Shown here: positions 44,394-52,804 of the stretch, piece after piece
Numbering within the stretch: the first letter of the stretch is position 1
How the letters are laid out: every line of letters starts with the position of its first letter
Source of the DNA: Sporolactobacillus sp. STSJ-5
GTDB taxonomy: Bacteria; Bacillota; Bacilli; Bacillales; Sporolactobacillaceae
Length of the DNA: 64,000 nucleotides
Assembly: GCF_024385605.1 (NCBI RefSeq)
Contig: NZ_JANFOJ010000005.1
Location: 62,001-126,000, forward strand
Direction: 5' to 3'
The notes under the pieces: model-generated
Told to the model about the DNA's origin: nothing
The model's database searches: none
Seen by the model: only the letters and a program-made list of their open reading frames with translations
Program-made: the position numbers and the translations under genes

Positions 44394-45380
44394 TTAGTAG
44401 CCGAGCATTTTGTTCACTACATTAATTAAAGGACGTCCTTCACTGTATCGGTGCAGATTTTCAACAAAAAGATCCATGTACCTTTGCTCGTAATTGGAAG
44501 AATAGTAAGCCCGGTGCGGCGTGATGATCACATTATCCATGTTCCAGAATTGGTGTTTCTGCGGCAGCGGCTCAATTTCAAATACATCGAGCGCTGCACC
44601 GGCGATTGGACCGTTCGTTAAGCAAAACGCAAGATCAGACTCAACAATCAGATTCCCACGACCGATGTTTACCAGATAACTACCATTTTTCATGAGACTG
44701 AGCCGCTTTTTATCAAAGCTATGTATGGTTTCGCTTGTTGCAGGAAGTGCTAGGACAACGAAATCCGATTGAGCAAGCACTGCATCCATTTGATCCATGC
44801 CGACCACTTGATCGGCAGGATCGTGATCGCCATGCCTTTTTTGCGGATTTCTTCGGCAGCCGATCACTTTCATATCAAATGCCTTGCATCGGCGGGCTAT
44901 TTCATAACCAATGTCCCCATAACCAATAATGCCTACTGTTGTTCCCGCCAAATCTCCGACGTTTGCTTCATCCCAAGTCCCGGCCATTTGTTTGCGAACA
45001 AAATGGGGCACCTTTTTCGCTAGAGCGGTGATCATTGCCAGCACATGTTCGGCAATCGGCACAGATGTACAGCCACGTGTATTGGTAATCATCAGTTCAT
45101 GATCAACCACTTCCTTGCGCAGCATCATGTCGACACCAACACTGGCGGACTGAACCCATTTCAAGTTTTTCGCTTTTGGCAAAATTTTTAAATCATCACG
45201 ATAACCGGCAGTCAACATCACATCACATTCAGCAAGTGCACTAAGCGGCTCAGGTTCCGGTGCTCCCGGCGTCCACGGATCGTAAACAATCTTTTGGCTA
45301 AGCTTCGAAAGCTCCTGCAATGCGTCATTGGATAACACATTTCGTATATAGATAATCGGCTCTATTGGATCGAACTGCAT
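44394..45380 (-). CDS. D-isomer specific 2-hydroxyacid dehydrogenase
   Basis: The 328-aa enzyme has the NAD-binding loop VGIIGYGDIGYEIARR and the three catalytic positions: Arg in NIGRGNLI, Glu in DVFEIEPLP and His in ITPHRAYY. It reduces a 2-keto acid or oxidises a D-2-hydroxyacid in the cytoplasm. AAGGAGG precedes the ATG. It is transcribed alone; the next minus-strand gene has its own promoter. Substrate side chain cannot be told from sequence. Confidence 0.88.
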   Translation of the reverse strand: MQFDPIEPIIYIRNVLSNDALQELSKLSQKIVYDPWTPGAPEPEPLSALAECDVMLTAGYRDDLKILPKAKNLKWVQSASVGVDMMLRKEVVDHELMITNTRGCTSVPIAEHVLAMITALAKKVPHFVRKQMAGTWDEANVGDLAGTTVGIIGYGDIGYEIARRCKAFDMKVIGCRRNPQKRHGDHDPADQVVGMDQMDAVLAQSDFVVLALPATSETIHSFDKKRLSLMKNGSYLVNIGRGNLIVESDLAFCLTNGPIAGAALDVFEIEPLPQKHQFWNMDNVIITPHRAYYSSNYEQRYMDLFVENLHRYSEGRPLINVVNKMLGY

Positions 45381-45439
45381 GAAAAAACCTCCTTCTGAAA
45401 TGAATTCATCGATGTATGGATTTTTTGTTTTTGAATTAT

Positions 45440-46630
45440 TTACTTCGCACTCAATTGCTTTTGACTGCCTCTATTGGGATGAGCGGTCAAAGTACCCTGC
45501 CTTGTAATCAACACCATAATGATACAAAGGACAATAAGCACCGATCCCCAAAAAGGAGCGGAGTCATGAAAGAAGAACAGCCAACCGGCAAGCAGCGGAC
45601 CAATAGCCCTGCCCAGGCTGTCCGTGGATTGCTGCAAGCCCATCACCATTCCCTGTCCTATTGAATCCTGCTTAGACAGTAAAGATACAAGCGTGGGCTG
45701 TACCAGTGCGTTACCGATTCCGACCAGCGCGCAACCAAGAAAGATCATCCATACCGATCGAGATAGAGCAATGCATACATAACCGGACGCATTAATCATT
45801 GCGCCGATTTTTGCCGCATGCATCTCGCCAAGTCTGTTATAAATCGTACCCATGATAAATACCTGCAAGATCACTGCGGCCAAGGATTCCGTGCTGAATG
45901 AAAGACCGGTCTGGCTGGCGCTTGCGCTGAACCGTTCAATCATAAAATAGCCGAGCATTGAAAAGAATCCTGAAGCGGCGACAGCCATACCAAAGGTCAT
46001 TAGAAACAGTTCCCAGCATCCTGGTTGAATCAGGATGCCAAGCGACTTAGCAAAAGACAGATTATCCTTCCGAATGGTTTTTCTTTTCGGTTCCTTAATA
46101 AAAAGGATTGCAAACGGGATAGTTATGAAACTAAGCATTCCCGCTATGAGAAAGGGCATGTTGATGCCAAACGGTGACAGCAAGCTCCCGACAACCGGAC
46201 CACAAAGAAATCCAAGCGTATTGGCTCCTGCCATTTTGGCAATGACCGGTCCTCGTTGACGTTTATCGTACACATCGCTGATCATTGCATAGACGGCGGG
46301 CATCGCACCCGTTGAAACGATCGCACCGATAATTCGGATGAAAAGCAGCTCGGTATAGGTCGTGGCGAAAATCATCAAAAGAAACGCAACACCAAAACCG
46401 AAAAGGCCGAAGACAAGGACCGGTTTGCGCCCGAATTGATCAATCAATCGTCCCCAAAAAGGGACAATCACAAACTGAGCCACTGCCCATCCGGTGATCA
46501 GCGAGCCCATTTGAAACGAATTAAGGCCAAGGTGGGCAGCCAAATAAGGCAATGCCGGGAACACAATACCATAGCCCGTCATCGAAAGGAACATAATAAA
46601 TGCGAGTAAATAAAACGAATGCTTTGCCAT
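45440..46630 (-). CDS. MFS transporter (DHA1, TetA/NorA-like)
   Basis: A 396-aa, 12-TM drug:H+ antiporter-type protein: TM1 YGIVFPALPYLAAHLGL, motif A GRLIDQFGRKPVL, and motif C-like GANTLGFLCGPVVGSLLSP in TM5. Expected to export a toxic small molecule. It begins 160 bp after the aminotransferase gene, behind that gene's terminator; only a weak site (CAGGGATG) precedes its ATG. Confidence 0.87.
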   Translation of the reverse strand: MAKHSFYLLAFIMFLSMTGYGIVFPALPYLAAHLGLNSFQMGSLITGWAVAQFVIVPFWGRLIDQFGRKPVLVFGLFGFGVAFLLMIFATTYTELLFIRIIGAIVSTGAMPAVYAMISDVYDKRQRGPVIAKMAGANTLGFLCGPVVGSLLSPFGINMPFLIAGMLSFITIPFAILFIKEPKRKTIRKDNLSFAKSLGILIQPGCWELFLMTFGMAVAASGFFSMLGYFMIERFSASASQTGLSFSTESLAAVILQVFIMGTIYNRLGEMHAAKIGAMINASGYVCIALSRSVWMIFLGCALVGIGNALVQPTLVSLLSKQDSIGQGMVMGLQQSTDSLGRAIGPLLAGWLFFFHDSAPFWGSVLIVLCIIMVLITRQGTLTAHPNRGSQKQLSAK

Positions 46631-46668
46631 TGATGGTCATCCCTGCTTCAACTATGGTGTGCTTGCAT

Positions 46669-46705
46669 GAAAAAACAGCTATTCGCTTCCGTTCGGGAAC
46701 AGCTG
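46669..46705 (-). terminator. Terminator of the D-amino acid aminotransferase gene
   Basis: CAGCTATTC (46676-46684) pairs with GAACAGCTG (46697-46705) with one G-U pair; on the minus strand TTTTTTC follows. Confidence 0.8.
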
Positions 46706-46790
46706 CTTTGACTCCAACATTCTAAGCTTACAATTTTTTATTGAACATGCCGATCAATTCAGGCAACAGCCCTCGCATATTTTTCAATGA

Positions 46791-47645
46791 TCAGGCATTC
46801 GCGATGAATTGTTCCACATCATGATTAAATGCGTCAAGCAAACGCAGAGTCATTAATCCCGGCTTTCCATCGCCAACGGGCTGGCCATCAATCTGGGTGA
46901 CCGGTGTAACACGCACACCGGTGCTGGTAATAAATGCTTCATCCGCATTCCGTAATTCTTCTGTTGTAAACGTGCGTTCTTCAACCGGGATGCCAAGCCG
47001 TTCTGCAAGCTCCAGCACAAAAATACGCGTAATTCCGTTTAAGATGAAATGATCGGCAGGATGTGTAATCAGTACACCATCTTTGACCATGAATGCATTG
47101 CACGTTGTACCCTCCGTAACCACACCGTCACGATGAAGAATAGCATCATCAGATCCTTGTTCAAATGCTTCTTGATTGGCGAGCACGTTGCCGAGCAGGT
47201 TCAGCGTTTTAATGTCGCAGCGCAACCAGCGAATATCATCGAGAAGACTGACTTTAATGCCGTCTGCATGCAAATCCTCATCCTTTGATGTCGCTTCAAT
47301 GCTCCCGGTCAGCACGCAATCAATCTTCTGCTCCGGAAAACGATGTTTCCGCGCAATCGCGCCTCTTGTAATTTGAAAATATACATAGCCGTAATCCATT
47401 TGATTTTCCCGAATCAACTTGTCCAGATTTTCGGCCAGATGGTCCGTATCATAAGGGAGTGAAAGTCTCAGCTCGCGTGCACTTCGATTCAATCGTTTCA
47501 TATGCAGGTCAAGCAGGAACATTTTTCCATTATAAACACGAAGCGCCTCATAAATGCCATCGCCAAATTGGTAGCCGCGATCCTCCATATCTACCTTGCC
47601 TTGTTCTCTTGAAAGAAACGAATCATTATACAGAATTGTACTCAT
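46791..47645 (-). CDS. dat: D-amino acid aminotransferase (class IV PLP)
   Basis: A 284-aa class IV fold enzyme. The start SREQGKVDMEDRGYQFGDGIYEALRVYNG and the Schiff-base lysine in RCDIKTLNLLGNVLA, with VTEGTTCNAFMV behind it, are the D-alanine transaminase pattern rather than IlvE. It makes D-glutamate or D-alanine for peptidoglycan. AGGGGG precedes the ATG. Monocistronic. Confidence 0.9.
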   Translation of the reverse strand: MSTILYNDSFLSREQGKVDMEDRGYQFGDGIYEALRVYNGKMFLLDLHMKRLNRSARELRLSLPYDTDHLAENLDKLIRENQMDYGYVYFQITRGAIARKHRFPEQKIDCVLTGSIEATSKDEDLHADGIKVSLLDDIRWLRCDIKTLNLLGNVLANQEAFEQGSDDAILHRDGVVTEGTTCNAFMVKDGVLITHPADHFILNGITRIFVLELAERLGIPVEERTFTTEELRNADEAFITSTGVRVTPVTQIDGQPVGDGKPGLMTLRLLDAFNHDVEQFIANA

Positions 47646-47778
47646 ATTCCCTGCCCCTTCCTTATCTAGCTCCTTGCCAAGCTGCGTGTCGGATCAAAAA
47701 ACTTTAATTCTTTCCAAATTAATTATAACTTGCGTAAAGCCGACACCACAACCACCAATATCGTGTCTATTTGATGTA

Positions 47779-47900
47779 AGAAAAACTTGGCAAAAAATGT
47801 CTGCTTCTTACTTTCACACGATGTGATGGCTTTCGCGTTGCAAACAGAACATATCGTAGTTAGCGAAAGCTCCTTTATCTCACTTCTGTTTCACTAAGCA
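47779..47900 (+). repeat. Dispersed non-coding repeat, copy 3 (5' part only)
   Basis: Matches the first 110-120 bp of copies 1 and 2: AGAAAAACTTGG, TCTTACTTTCAC, then GGCTTTCGCGTTGCA and TTAGCGAAAGCTCCTTT. The remaining two thirds of the element are absent, so it is a truncated copy. Confidence 0.65.
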
Positions 47901-47925
47901 TTCTGATCCTTATAAGCAACAAATA

Positions 47926-48119
47926 AAATAAGCGGAATTTTTCCGCTTATATGCACCATGAAGCTTATTTCGCCGGTAAATAGGGGTAATTTTTCCGCTT
48001 ATGCAAAGCAAATCCCTCTATTTTCATGTTTTTCGATTCGATAAGCGGAATTTTTCCGTCTATTTAAGCGATTTTTTCGCTCATTTTCTAAATAAGGGTA
48101 ATTTCTCCGTCTATTTATC
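47926..48119. repeat. Array of short palindromic repeats
   Basis: About five irregularly spaced copies of a unit like ATAAGCGGAATTTTTCCGCTTAT, the first a perfect palindrome (47928-47950), the others diverged (GGGGTAATTTTTCCGCTTAT near 47983, AAGCGGAATTTTTCCGTCTAT near 48042, AAGCGATTTTTTCGCTCA near 48066, AAGGGTAATTTCTCCGTCTAT near 48093). The 757-bp gap 47646-48402 holds only this, repeat copy 3 and a terminator. Confidence 0.65.
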
Positions 48120-48340
48120 AGATAAGGCGCTTAACCTGATCACCCAACCGATACGTATGGATTGGGATTCAGCATCTTATGACCTTATCGTCGTGCCAGC
48201 GAGGCAAAACGATACATTTTATTTACCTGTAAAGAAAAACTTGGCGCAGCCAGGTCCTTAGACATCAGCTGAATCTCCTTTTGATCGAAATCTCTTTTCA
48301 ATCTTATACGGGGGATATCGCTTATCTTTTTCTCTTTTAT

Positions 48341-48376
48341 ATAAAGAAAAGCAGAGACAGCCAATCGTCTCCGCTT
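48341..48376 (-). terminator. Terminator of the glycerol-1-phosphate dehydrogenase operon
   Basis: AAGCAGAGAC (48349-48358) pairs with GTCTCCGCTT (48367-48376), one mismatch; on the minus strand TTTTCTTT follows. Confidence 0.75.
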
Positions 48377-48402
48377 CGTCAGCTTCATGCTCTTCAGTTT
48401 AG

Positions 48403-49464
48403 TTATGCTAGTATTTCTTTTAAAATCGGATCTTCATGCAAAATACGGTGTGCCCGCTCTCGATATTCAGCTACATGTAAGAACGTATAGCGCATCGGTT
48501 TCATTTCAGGAGCCCGGTCGATCGCCATATCAAAGTCAGCCATCGTCATGCCGACTGTTTTAGCGAATGTGAAGAAACCGGTATCTTGAAGCACCTTCGT
48601 GACGCGTTCATAGCGATGATTTTGAACCTTGCTCATCAAGTAGGTGGCAACTCCGACTTGAATGCCATGCAGCTGGGGTTTCTTCGAATAGGTGTCTAGC
48701 GCATGAGAGATCAGATGCTCGCTGCCGCTGGTCGGCGCACTGCTTCCGGCAATTTCCATTGAAATTCCGGCCATGGTCAATGAATCAACAAGCTCTTTGA
48801 GAAAAAGGTCGTCGCAAATTGTACCGAAATCGGTACGAACAAAACTGTTGACTGCCTTCTTCGAGAGCATCAACGCACAGTCATCCACACGTGTGTGTCC
48901 GTTCTTTTCTTCAAAAATCCAATCCTCAGCTGCCGTGATTTTCGAGACAAGGTCGCCTACTCCTGAATAAATAAAGCATTCCGGCGCATTTTTAACGACA
49001 TCAATATCGATCAAAATTCCATAAGGCATTTTCGCATGTACAGATATGCGACGTCCGTGAATCGTTAAAGAAGTGTTCGAACTGGAGAAGCCATCATTGG
49101 ACGTTGACGTCGGCACACTGATGAACGGCCATTTTCTTAGCAGTGCTGTGTATTTTGCCGCATCCAATGCTTTTCCTCCGCCAATACCGATGACCGCTTC
49201 AGTTTGAGCCGGCAGTTGGAATGCATGGTCGACAACGCTGTCTATATCAATATCGCTGACTTCTTTTGTTTCAAGAACATCGATCCCGGCTGCTTTCATT
49301 GATCCGAATACTTTCTCACCAAGCATATCGGTTAAGCCCATGCCAAAGAAAATAACGACCTTCTTAAATTGATGACGGCTGAGCAGTCGTCCGATCTCCG
49401 CCATATTTCCTTTCCGAACATCGAGCAAAGAAGGAACAACAATCTGATGATTATCGGCTCCCAT
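48403..49464 (-). CDS. sn-Glycerol-1-phosphate dehydrogenase (AraM/EgsA-like)
   Basis: A 353-aa iron/zinc alcohol dehydrogenase-superfamily protein: VIGIGGGKALDAAKY binds the cofactor, SVPTSTSNDGFSSSNTSL is the family signature, and metal ligands lie in SGSEHLISHALD and LHGIQVGVATY. It reduces dihydroxyacetone phosphate to glycerol 1-phosphate, the archaeal-type enantiomer, used in Bacillus for heptaprenylglyceryl phosphate. Its start (GAGGAGG upstream) lies inside the phosphatase gene, a 14-nt overlap. Confidence 0.87.
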   Translation of the reverse strand: MGADNHQIVVPSLLDVRKGNMAEIGRLLSRHQFKKVVIFFGMGLTDMLGEKVFGSMKAAGIDVLETKEVSDIDIDSVVDHAFQLPAQTEAVIGIGGGKALDAAKYTALLRKWPFISVPTSTSNDGFSSSNTSLTIHGRRISVHAKMPYGILIDIDVVKNAPECFIYSGVGDLVSKITAAEDWIFEEKNGHTRVDDCALMLSKKAVNSFVRTDFGTICDDLFLKELVDSLTMAGISMEIAGSSAPTSGSEHLISHALDTYSKKPQLHGIQVGVATYLMSKVQNHRYERVTKVLQDTGFFTFAKTVGMTMADFDMAIDRAPEMKPMRYTFLHVAEYRERAHRILHEDPILKEILA

Positions 49465-50122
49465 TGATTATGGCCTCCTCATGAATATCGAGAAATTTCT
49501 CTATATCTTTAAAATTATTGATTGCTACATAATCTTTATTTTCCTGATCAAGCAACGGTTGAAGCTTCCCTTTAGCAAAAATTGTATCTGCCAGCATTGC
49601 TGCTTTCAAATCCGGAAGACTGTCTCCGGCAAAAAAGACCGTGTCATAATCCTTCATTAGATCGCGTGCCAATTTTTGCTTGTCAATCCCGTAGAGTTCT
49701 GAAAAATAGGCTCCGTTTGGGTCGGGACGTAATTGAATGCCTCTGTTCTCATAGACACCGGGATTGGAATATATTTTCACTCCTGTTATACCCTGTTTTT
49801 CAAAAATACGCTTAATGTAATAATCTGTACCAGCACTAATGACAACAAAGTCACCGCCGAGCTTCTTGACCTTTTCAATAACCTTTTTCGCATCAGGATC
49901 AAAAGGAACAGCATCAATATCCTCGTCGATCTGGGCTTGGTCACGATCTACAGAACGAAATAAACGGCTTAGATACTCGAGATCAGTCATGACTTTCTTA
50001 TCCCAATCATCGTAGAGTTTCTCGCGTTGGTCTGCAAAATGGCGGTCAATGATCACGTGAAAAAAATCTTTATCGGATAAAGTTCCGTCAAAGTCGGAAA
50101 GAAAGAGGAAAGGTTTTGTCAT
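49451..50122 (-). CDS. HAD-superfamily phosphatase (MtnX/PSP-like)
   Basis: The 223-aa protein has the HAD motifs: LSDFDGTLSDKD (nucleophile and acid/base aspartates), VVISAGTDYY (motif II) and FFAGDSLPDLKAAMLAD (motif IV). The cap size fits phosphoserine-phosphatase-like or MtnX enzymes. AAGGAG precedes the ATG. Overlap with the glycerol-1-phosphate dehydrogenase gene suggests that its substrate is glycerol 1-phosphate or a related phosphate; MtnX activity is less likely because no methionine-salvage gene is near. Confidence 0.8.
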   Translation of the reverse strand: MTKPFLFLSDFDGTLSDKDFFHVIIDRHFADQREKLYDDWDKKVMTDLEYLSRLFRSVDRDQAQIDEDIDAVPFDPDAKKVIEKVKKLGGDFVVISAGTDYYIKRIFEKQGITGVKIYSNPGVYENRGIQLRPDPNGAYFSELYGIDKQKLARDLMKDYDTVFFAGDSLPDLKAAMLADTIFAKGKLQPLLDQENKDYVAINNFKDIEKFLDIHEEAIINGSR

Positions 50123-50339
50123 ATAATAAAACTCCTTTTTTCATTCTGTTATATTACAGAAATAGTATAACAGAAAAACAATCGTTTTGAATTTTATGGA
50201 AGCGCCGTCAATGTGTCGAAGTGATGACGTTCGGAAAATTATTTCTTCCTAGTATGCCTTATCAATTAACTTTTCATGTTGCAATTGGACATCGTCAACG
50301 ATCGCAAAGAAAACTTGCCTATCTTTCCTATTTGTCTTT

Positions 50340-50379
50340 AAAAAAATACCCCAATGATTTTTAAGGATCATTAGGGTAA
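50340..50379 (-). terminator. Terminator of comK
   Basis: TACCCCAATGAT (50347-50358) pairs with ATCATTAGGGTA (50367-50378) with one bulge/mismatch; on the minus strand TTTTTTT follows. Confidence 0.82.
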
Positions 50380-50411
50380 ACTATTTTGTGAACTATTGTA
50401 ATTTATTATGA

Positions 50412-50996
50412 TTAGTCTTGGATAAATTCATCCTCAGACGGATTGGAATTTATATAGTAAGTACCGTTTTCCTTAATTCCGATTTTTTTCAGAGCTCTTT
50501 TCTTGTCTGCCTCATCAACCATGTTGTATGCCGAAATCCGTTCTCGCAACTGATGTCTGTACTGCATCGCACGCATGACGCGCCCGCTGAATGGTCCTGG
50601 GCTCATTGGCAATTCAACGATCTGTCCATTGGTCAAAGAAACAGCAACCTTACTCTTTTTATCCACTTCGCTCCATTGACGAACATGGATAAACGCAAGC
50701 CATGCACAACGATCCGAGCGTTCGGTCATTGAGGAAATGAAGACAATGCCCAATTCCCCGCATACACAAATGGGCGGCATACTTTTATAACCCATATCTA
50801 CGGCTATTTTTTTTCGGCCTTTATAGGTTGACCCATAATAGCCGCATGACCGCTCGACAATAGCTTTCGGCAGTTCCATCACATAGTGTTCACAGGCTTC
50901 CTCAATAACCAACGTACCCATACTTCCATCGGAGAAACAATAAGGTAGCAATGCCATTGTTTCCGGACGGATGATGTAATGATTCAAAAGTTCCAT
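50412..50996 (-). CDS. comK: ComK-like competence transcription factor
   Basis: A 194-aa protein matching ComK along its length: ETMALLPYCF near the start, AIVERSCGYYGSTYKGRKK in the first third, YKSMPPICV, CAWLAFIHV, and LTNGQIVELPMSPGPFSGRVMRAM in the second half. ComK activates DNA-uptake genes by binding pairs of A/T boxes. An E/D-rich C-terminal tail (NPSEDEFIQD) may be the MecA-contact region. GAGG lies before the ATG. Presence implies competence potential in this host. Confidence 0.87.
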   Translation of the reverse strand: MELLNHYIIRPETMALLPYCFSDGSMGTLVIEEACEHYVMELPKAIVERSCGYYGSTYKGRKKIAVDMGYKSMPPICVCGELGIVFISSMTERSDRCAWLAFIHVRQWSEVDKKSKVAVSLTNGQIVELPMSPGPFSGRVMRAMQYRHQLRERISAYNMVDEADKKRALKKIGIKENGTYYINSNPSEDEFIQD

Positions 50997-51164
50997 TCAC
51001 GCGCCTCTTTTCTTTGTTTGTTTTCCTTACATTGATTAATACTGCTCACAGACAAAAACGACTTTGCACGAATTTGGAATGAACCGCTCGCGTGGAAGAA
51101 ATTCGGCGGTTCTCAATATGGAGAAAAACACTAGAGAATATTGCGTCTCTATGTTTGTACTTTT

Positions 51165-51233
51165 ATTATAAAGTATATGTCATTTAGCACAATACTTTAT
51201 TCACACTATTTTCTGACATATTAATCTATTTTC
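51165..51233 (-). promoter_or_regulatory. comK promoter with paired GAAAATAG motifs
   Basis: A perfect TATAAT (51170-51165, minus strand) lies 170 bp upstream of comK. Further upstream GAAAATAG occurs at 51213-51206 and 51233-51226, exactly 20 bp apart, i.e. on one face of the helix, as half A-boxes of ComK sites would be. The remainder of 50997-51480 holds only a terminator. Confidence 0.4.
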
Positions 51234-51421
51234 ACAATTTGTTCATAAATAGGCGCGAATATGTCCACTTTTGAACGTTTTCTCAGCATTAAGGGCTATG
51301 TGAGGGGCGACCATCCGTACACTAACAACCTGTTCGGACGAGAATACTGATCAAACTTCTCATTGGCATGAACACTCATCCAATAAGACTATTTTCCTAT
51401 TCATCTATCCATTGCCAACAT

Positions 51422-51466
51422 AAAAGGCTCCAATGTCCGAGGACACGGGAGCCTTTGTTTTTATTC
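51422..51466 (-). terminator. Terminator of the EIIC-like permease gene
   Basis: AAAGGCTCC (51423-51431) pairs with GGAGCCTTT (51448-51456) a few bases beyond the stop codon; TTTTATG follows on the minus strand. Confidence 0.78.
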
Positions 51467-51480
51467 TCAATAAATTTTTA

Positions 51481-52545
51481 TTATGCCTTTTCTCTATAAT
51501 CTTCTTTTGAGTACAAGTGCAGCTTGGTGCGGCACAGCCATTCGAAGAACCAGCCGCATGCGAATGGAATGATAATAAAGACCAGAATAATAACCAGAAG
51601 ATTGACCGCAGTTGCTCCGCCCGGCATGAAACGGATGGCATTGATTGGTCCGACGAGTCCGGAGAATCCGAATCCGGCGCTGATCGGCGTGCCTTTAATT
51701 TGGAACACAACTGCCAAAACACCAAGAACGGCTGCATTTAAAATGACCGGTAATAGAATAATTGGTTTGCGAACAATTGCTGCAATCATAATTTTCGGGG
51801 TTCCAAGCAGTGCCGAAAGTGAGAGCCCGATTGGATTGACGCGCAGGCCGCCTATGAACATGCCGATTGCTGCGGCAACAACACCGAGATTACCTGCACC
51901 GGATGCAATACCGCTCATGCTGATGGCAGTCGCAATCGCAACGGTTGAGATCGGCGAAACGATAATTATTGAAAAACTGACAGCGACGAGAATTCCCATC
52001 AGAATCGGTGCAAGTACAAAATAACTGTCGACCAGCTGACCGACTGCCATGGTAATTTTACGAACATAGGGCAGAATCCAAAATCCGATACCTCCGGAAA
52101 CCACACAAACAATCATCGGCAAGAAAAGCGGCGCAAAAGCCTTTAACTTGTCACCGACAATCAGGACAACGCCAACGGCAATGCTTGCGGTCAGCAGCGT
52201 ATTGATCAAATCGCCCATACCGGTCACAAGGACACCGTTCGGCGTAAAATTCAATGCACCGGAACCAATATAAGTCGCTGATGCCACGGAAACCATCTGA
52301 ATCGGATTGAATTTGAATCGAAACGCGATCGCTGTTCCAATCAGCAGTGGAACCGCAAACATGATGATTGTGACTATTTGTAAAATAAAACCGAAGATCG
52401 GCGCGTGTGGTGCGAGCGCTTTACATAGTTCACTTAGCAACGCGGACGGAACTAAGCCGGCGACAATCCCAATAGCGAGACCGGTCAGCAGATTATTCGT
52501 GTAGGACTTAACCGTCAGCCCTTCATTCTTCATCTCATTTGTCAA
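51481..52545 (-). CDS. PTS EIIC-type membrane protein (EIIC_2 family)
   Basis: A 354-aa protein with about 9-10 TM segments, starting at a TTG (52545) placed 9 nt after GGAGG. It matches the PTS_EIIC_2 group (IVAGLVPSALLSEL, VASATYIGSGALNFTPNGV, GMFIGGLRVNPIGLSLSALLGTPKIMIAAI). No EIIA, EIIB or HPr-like gene is adjacent, so it may be a PTS-independent transporter of a small organic compound or use partners elsewhere. Monocistronic. Confidence 0.8.
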   Translation of the reverse strand: MTNEMKNEGLTVKSYTNNLLTGLAIGIVAGLVPSALLSELCKALAPHAPIFGFILQIVTIIMFAVPLLIGTAIAFRFKFNPIQMVSVASATYIGSGALNFTPNGVLVTGMGDLINTLLTASIAVGVVLIVGDKLKAFAPLFLPMIVCVVSGGIGFWILPYVRKITMAVGQLVDSYFVLAPILMGILVAVSFSIIIVSPISTVAIATAISMSGIASGAGNLGVVAAAIGMFIGGLRVNPIGLSLSALLGTPKIMIAAIVRKPIILLPVILNAAVLGVLAVVFQIKGTPISAGFGFSGLVGPINAIRFMPGGATAVNLLVIILVFIIIPFACGWFFEWLCRTKLHLYSKEDYREKA

Positions 52546-52756
52546 CTTGAGTAACCTCCATCCTTCTGTTCGAGCATTCTTTATTTATATTGCCCATTCC
52601 CACAGTAATGAACCTGTGCATGCTATTCTACCAAGTAATCTCACATTTGTCGATACAACGCGTTGTATCATTAAAGTTTTATTGATGGCTAATCACGTTG
52701 ATTGACATGAGAGCTGCAGCAAAAGGTCACATACTCAATAATTAGGTATTTAAGGT

Positions 52757-52799
52757 GCAAAAAAATGCCGAAATCACGAGTAACTCATGTTTCGGCATT
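52757..52799 (-). terminator. Terminator of the YfhO-family gene
   Basis: AATGCCGAAA (52764-52773) pairs perfectly with TTTCGGCATT (52790-52799); TTTTTGC follows on the minus strand. Confidence 0.88.
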
Positions 52800-52804
52800 C
52801 TGTC

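Noticed and set aside
47926-48119. Possible CRISPR array of palindromic units
   Set aside because: Spacing is irregular, copies are strongly diverged and there are no cas genes.
49451-50122. Methionine-salvage phosphatase MtnX
   Set aside because: No other methionine-salvage genes are near, and the gene overlaps glycerol-1-phosphate dehydrogenase; only the general HAD class is supported.
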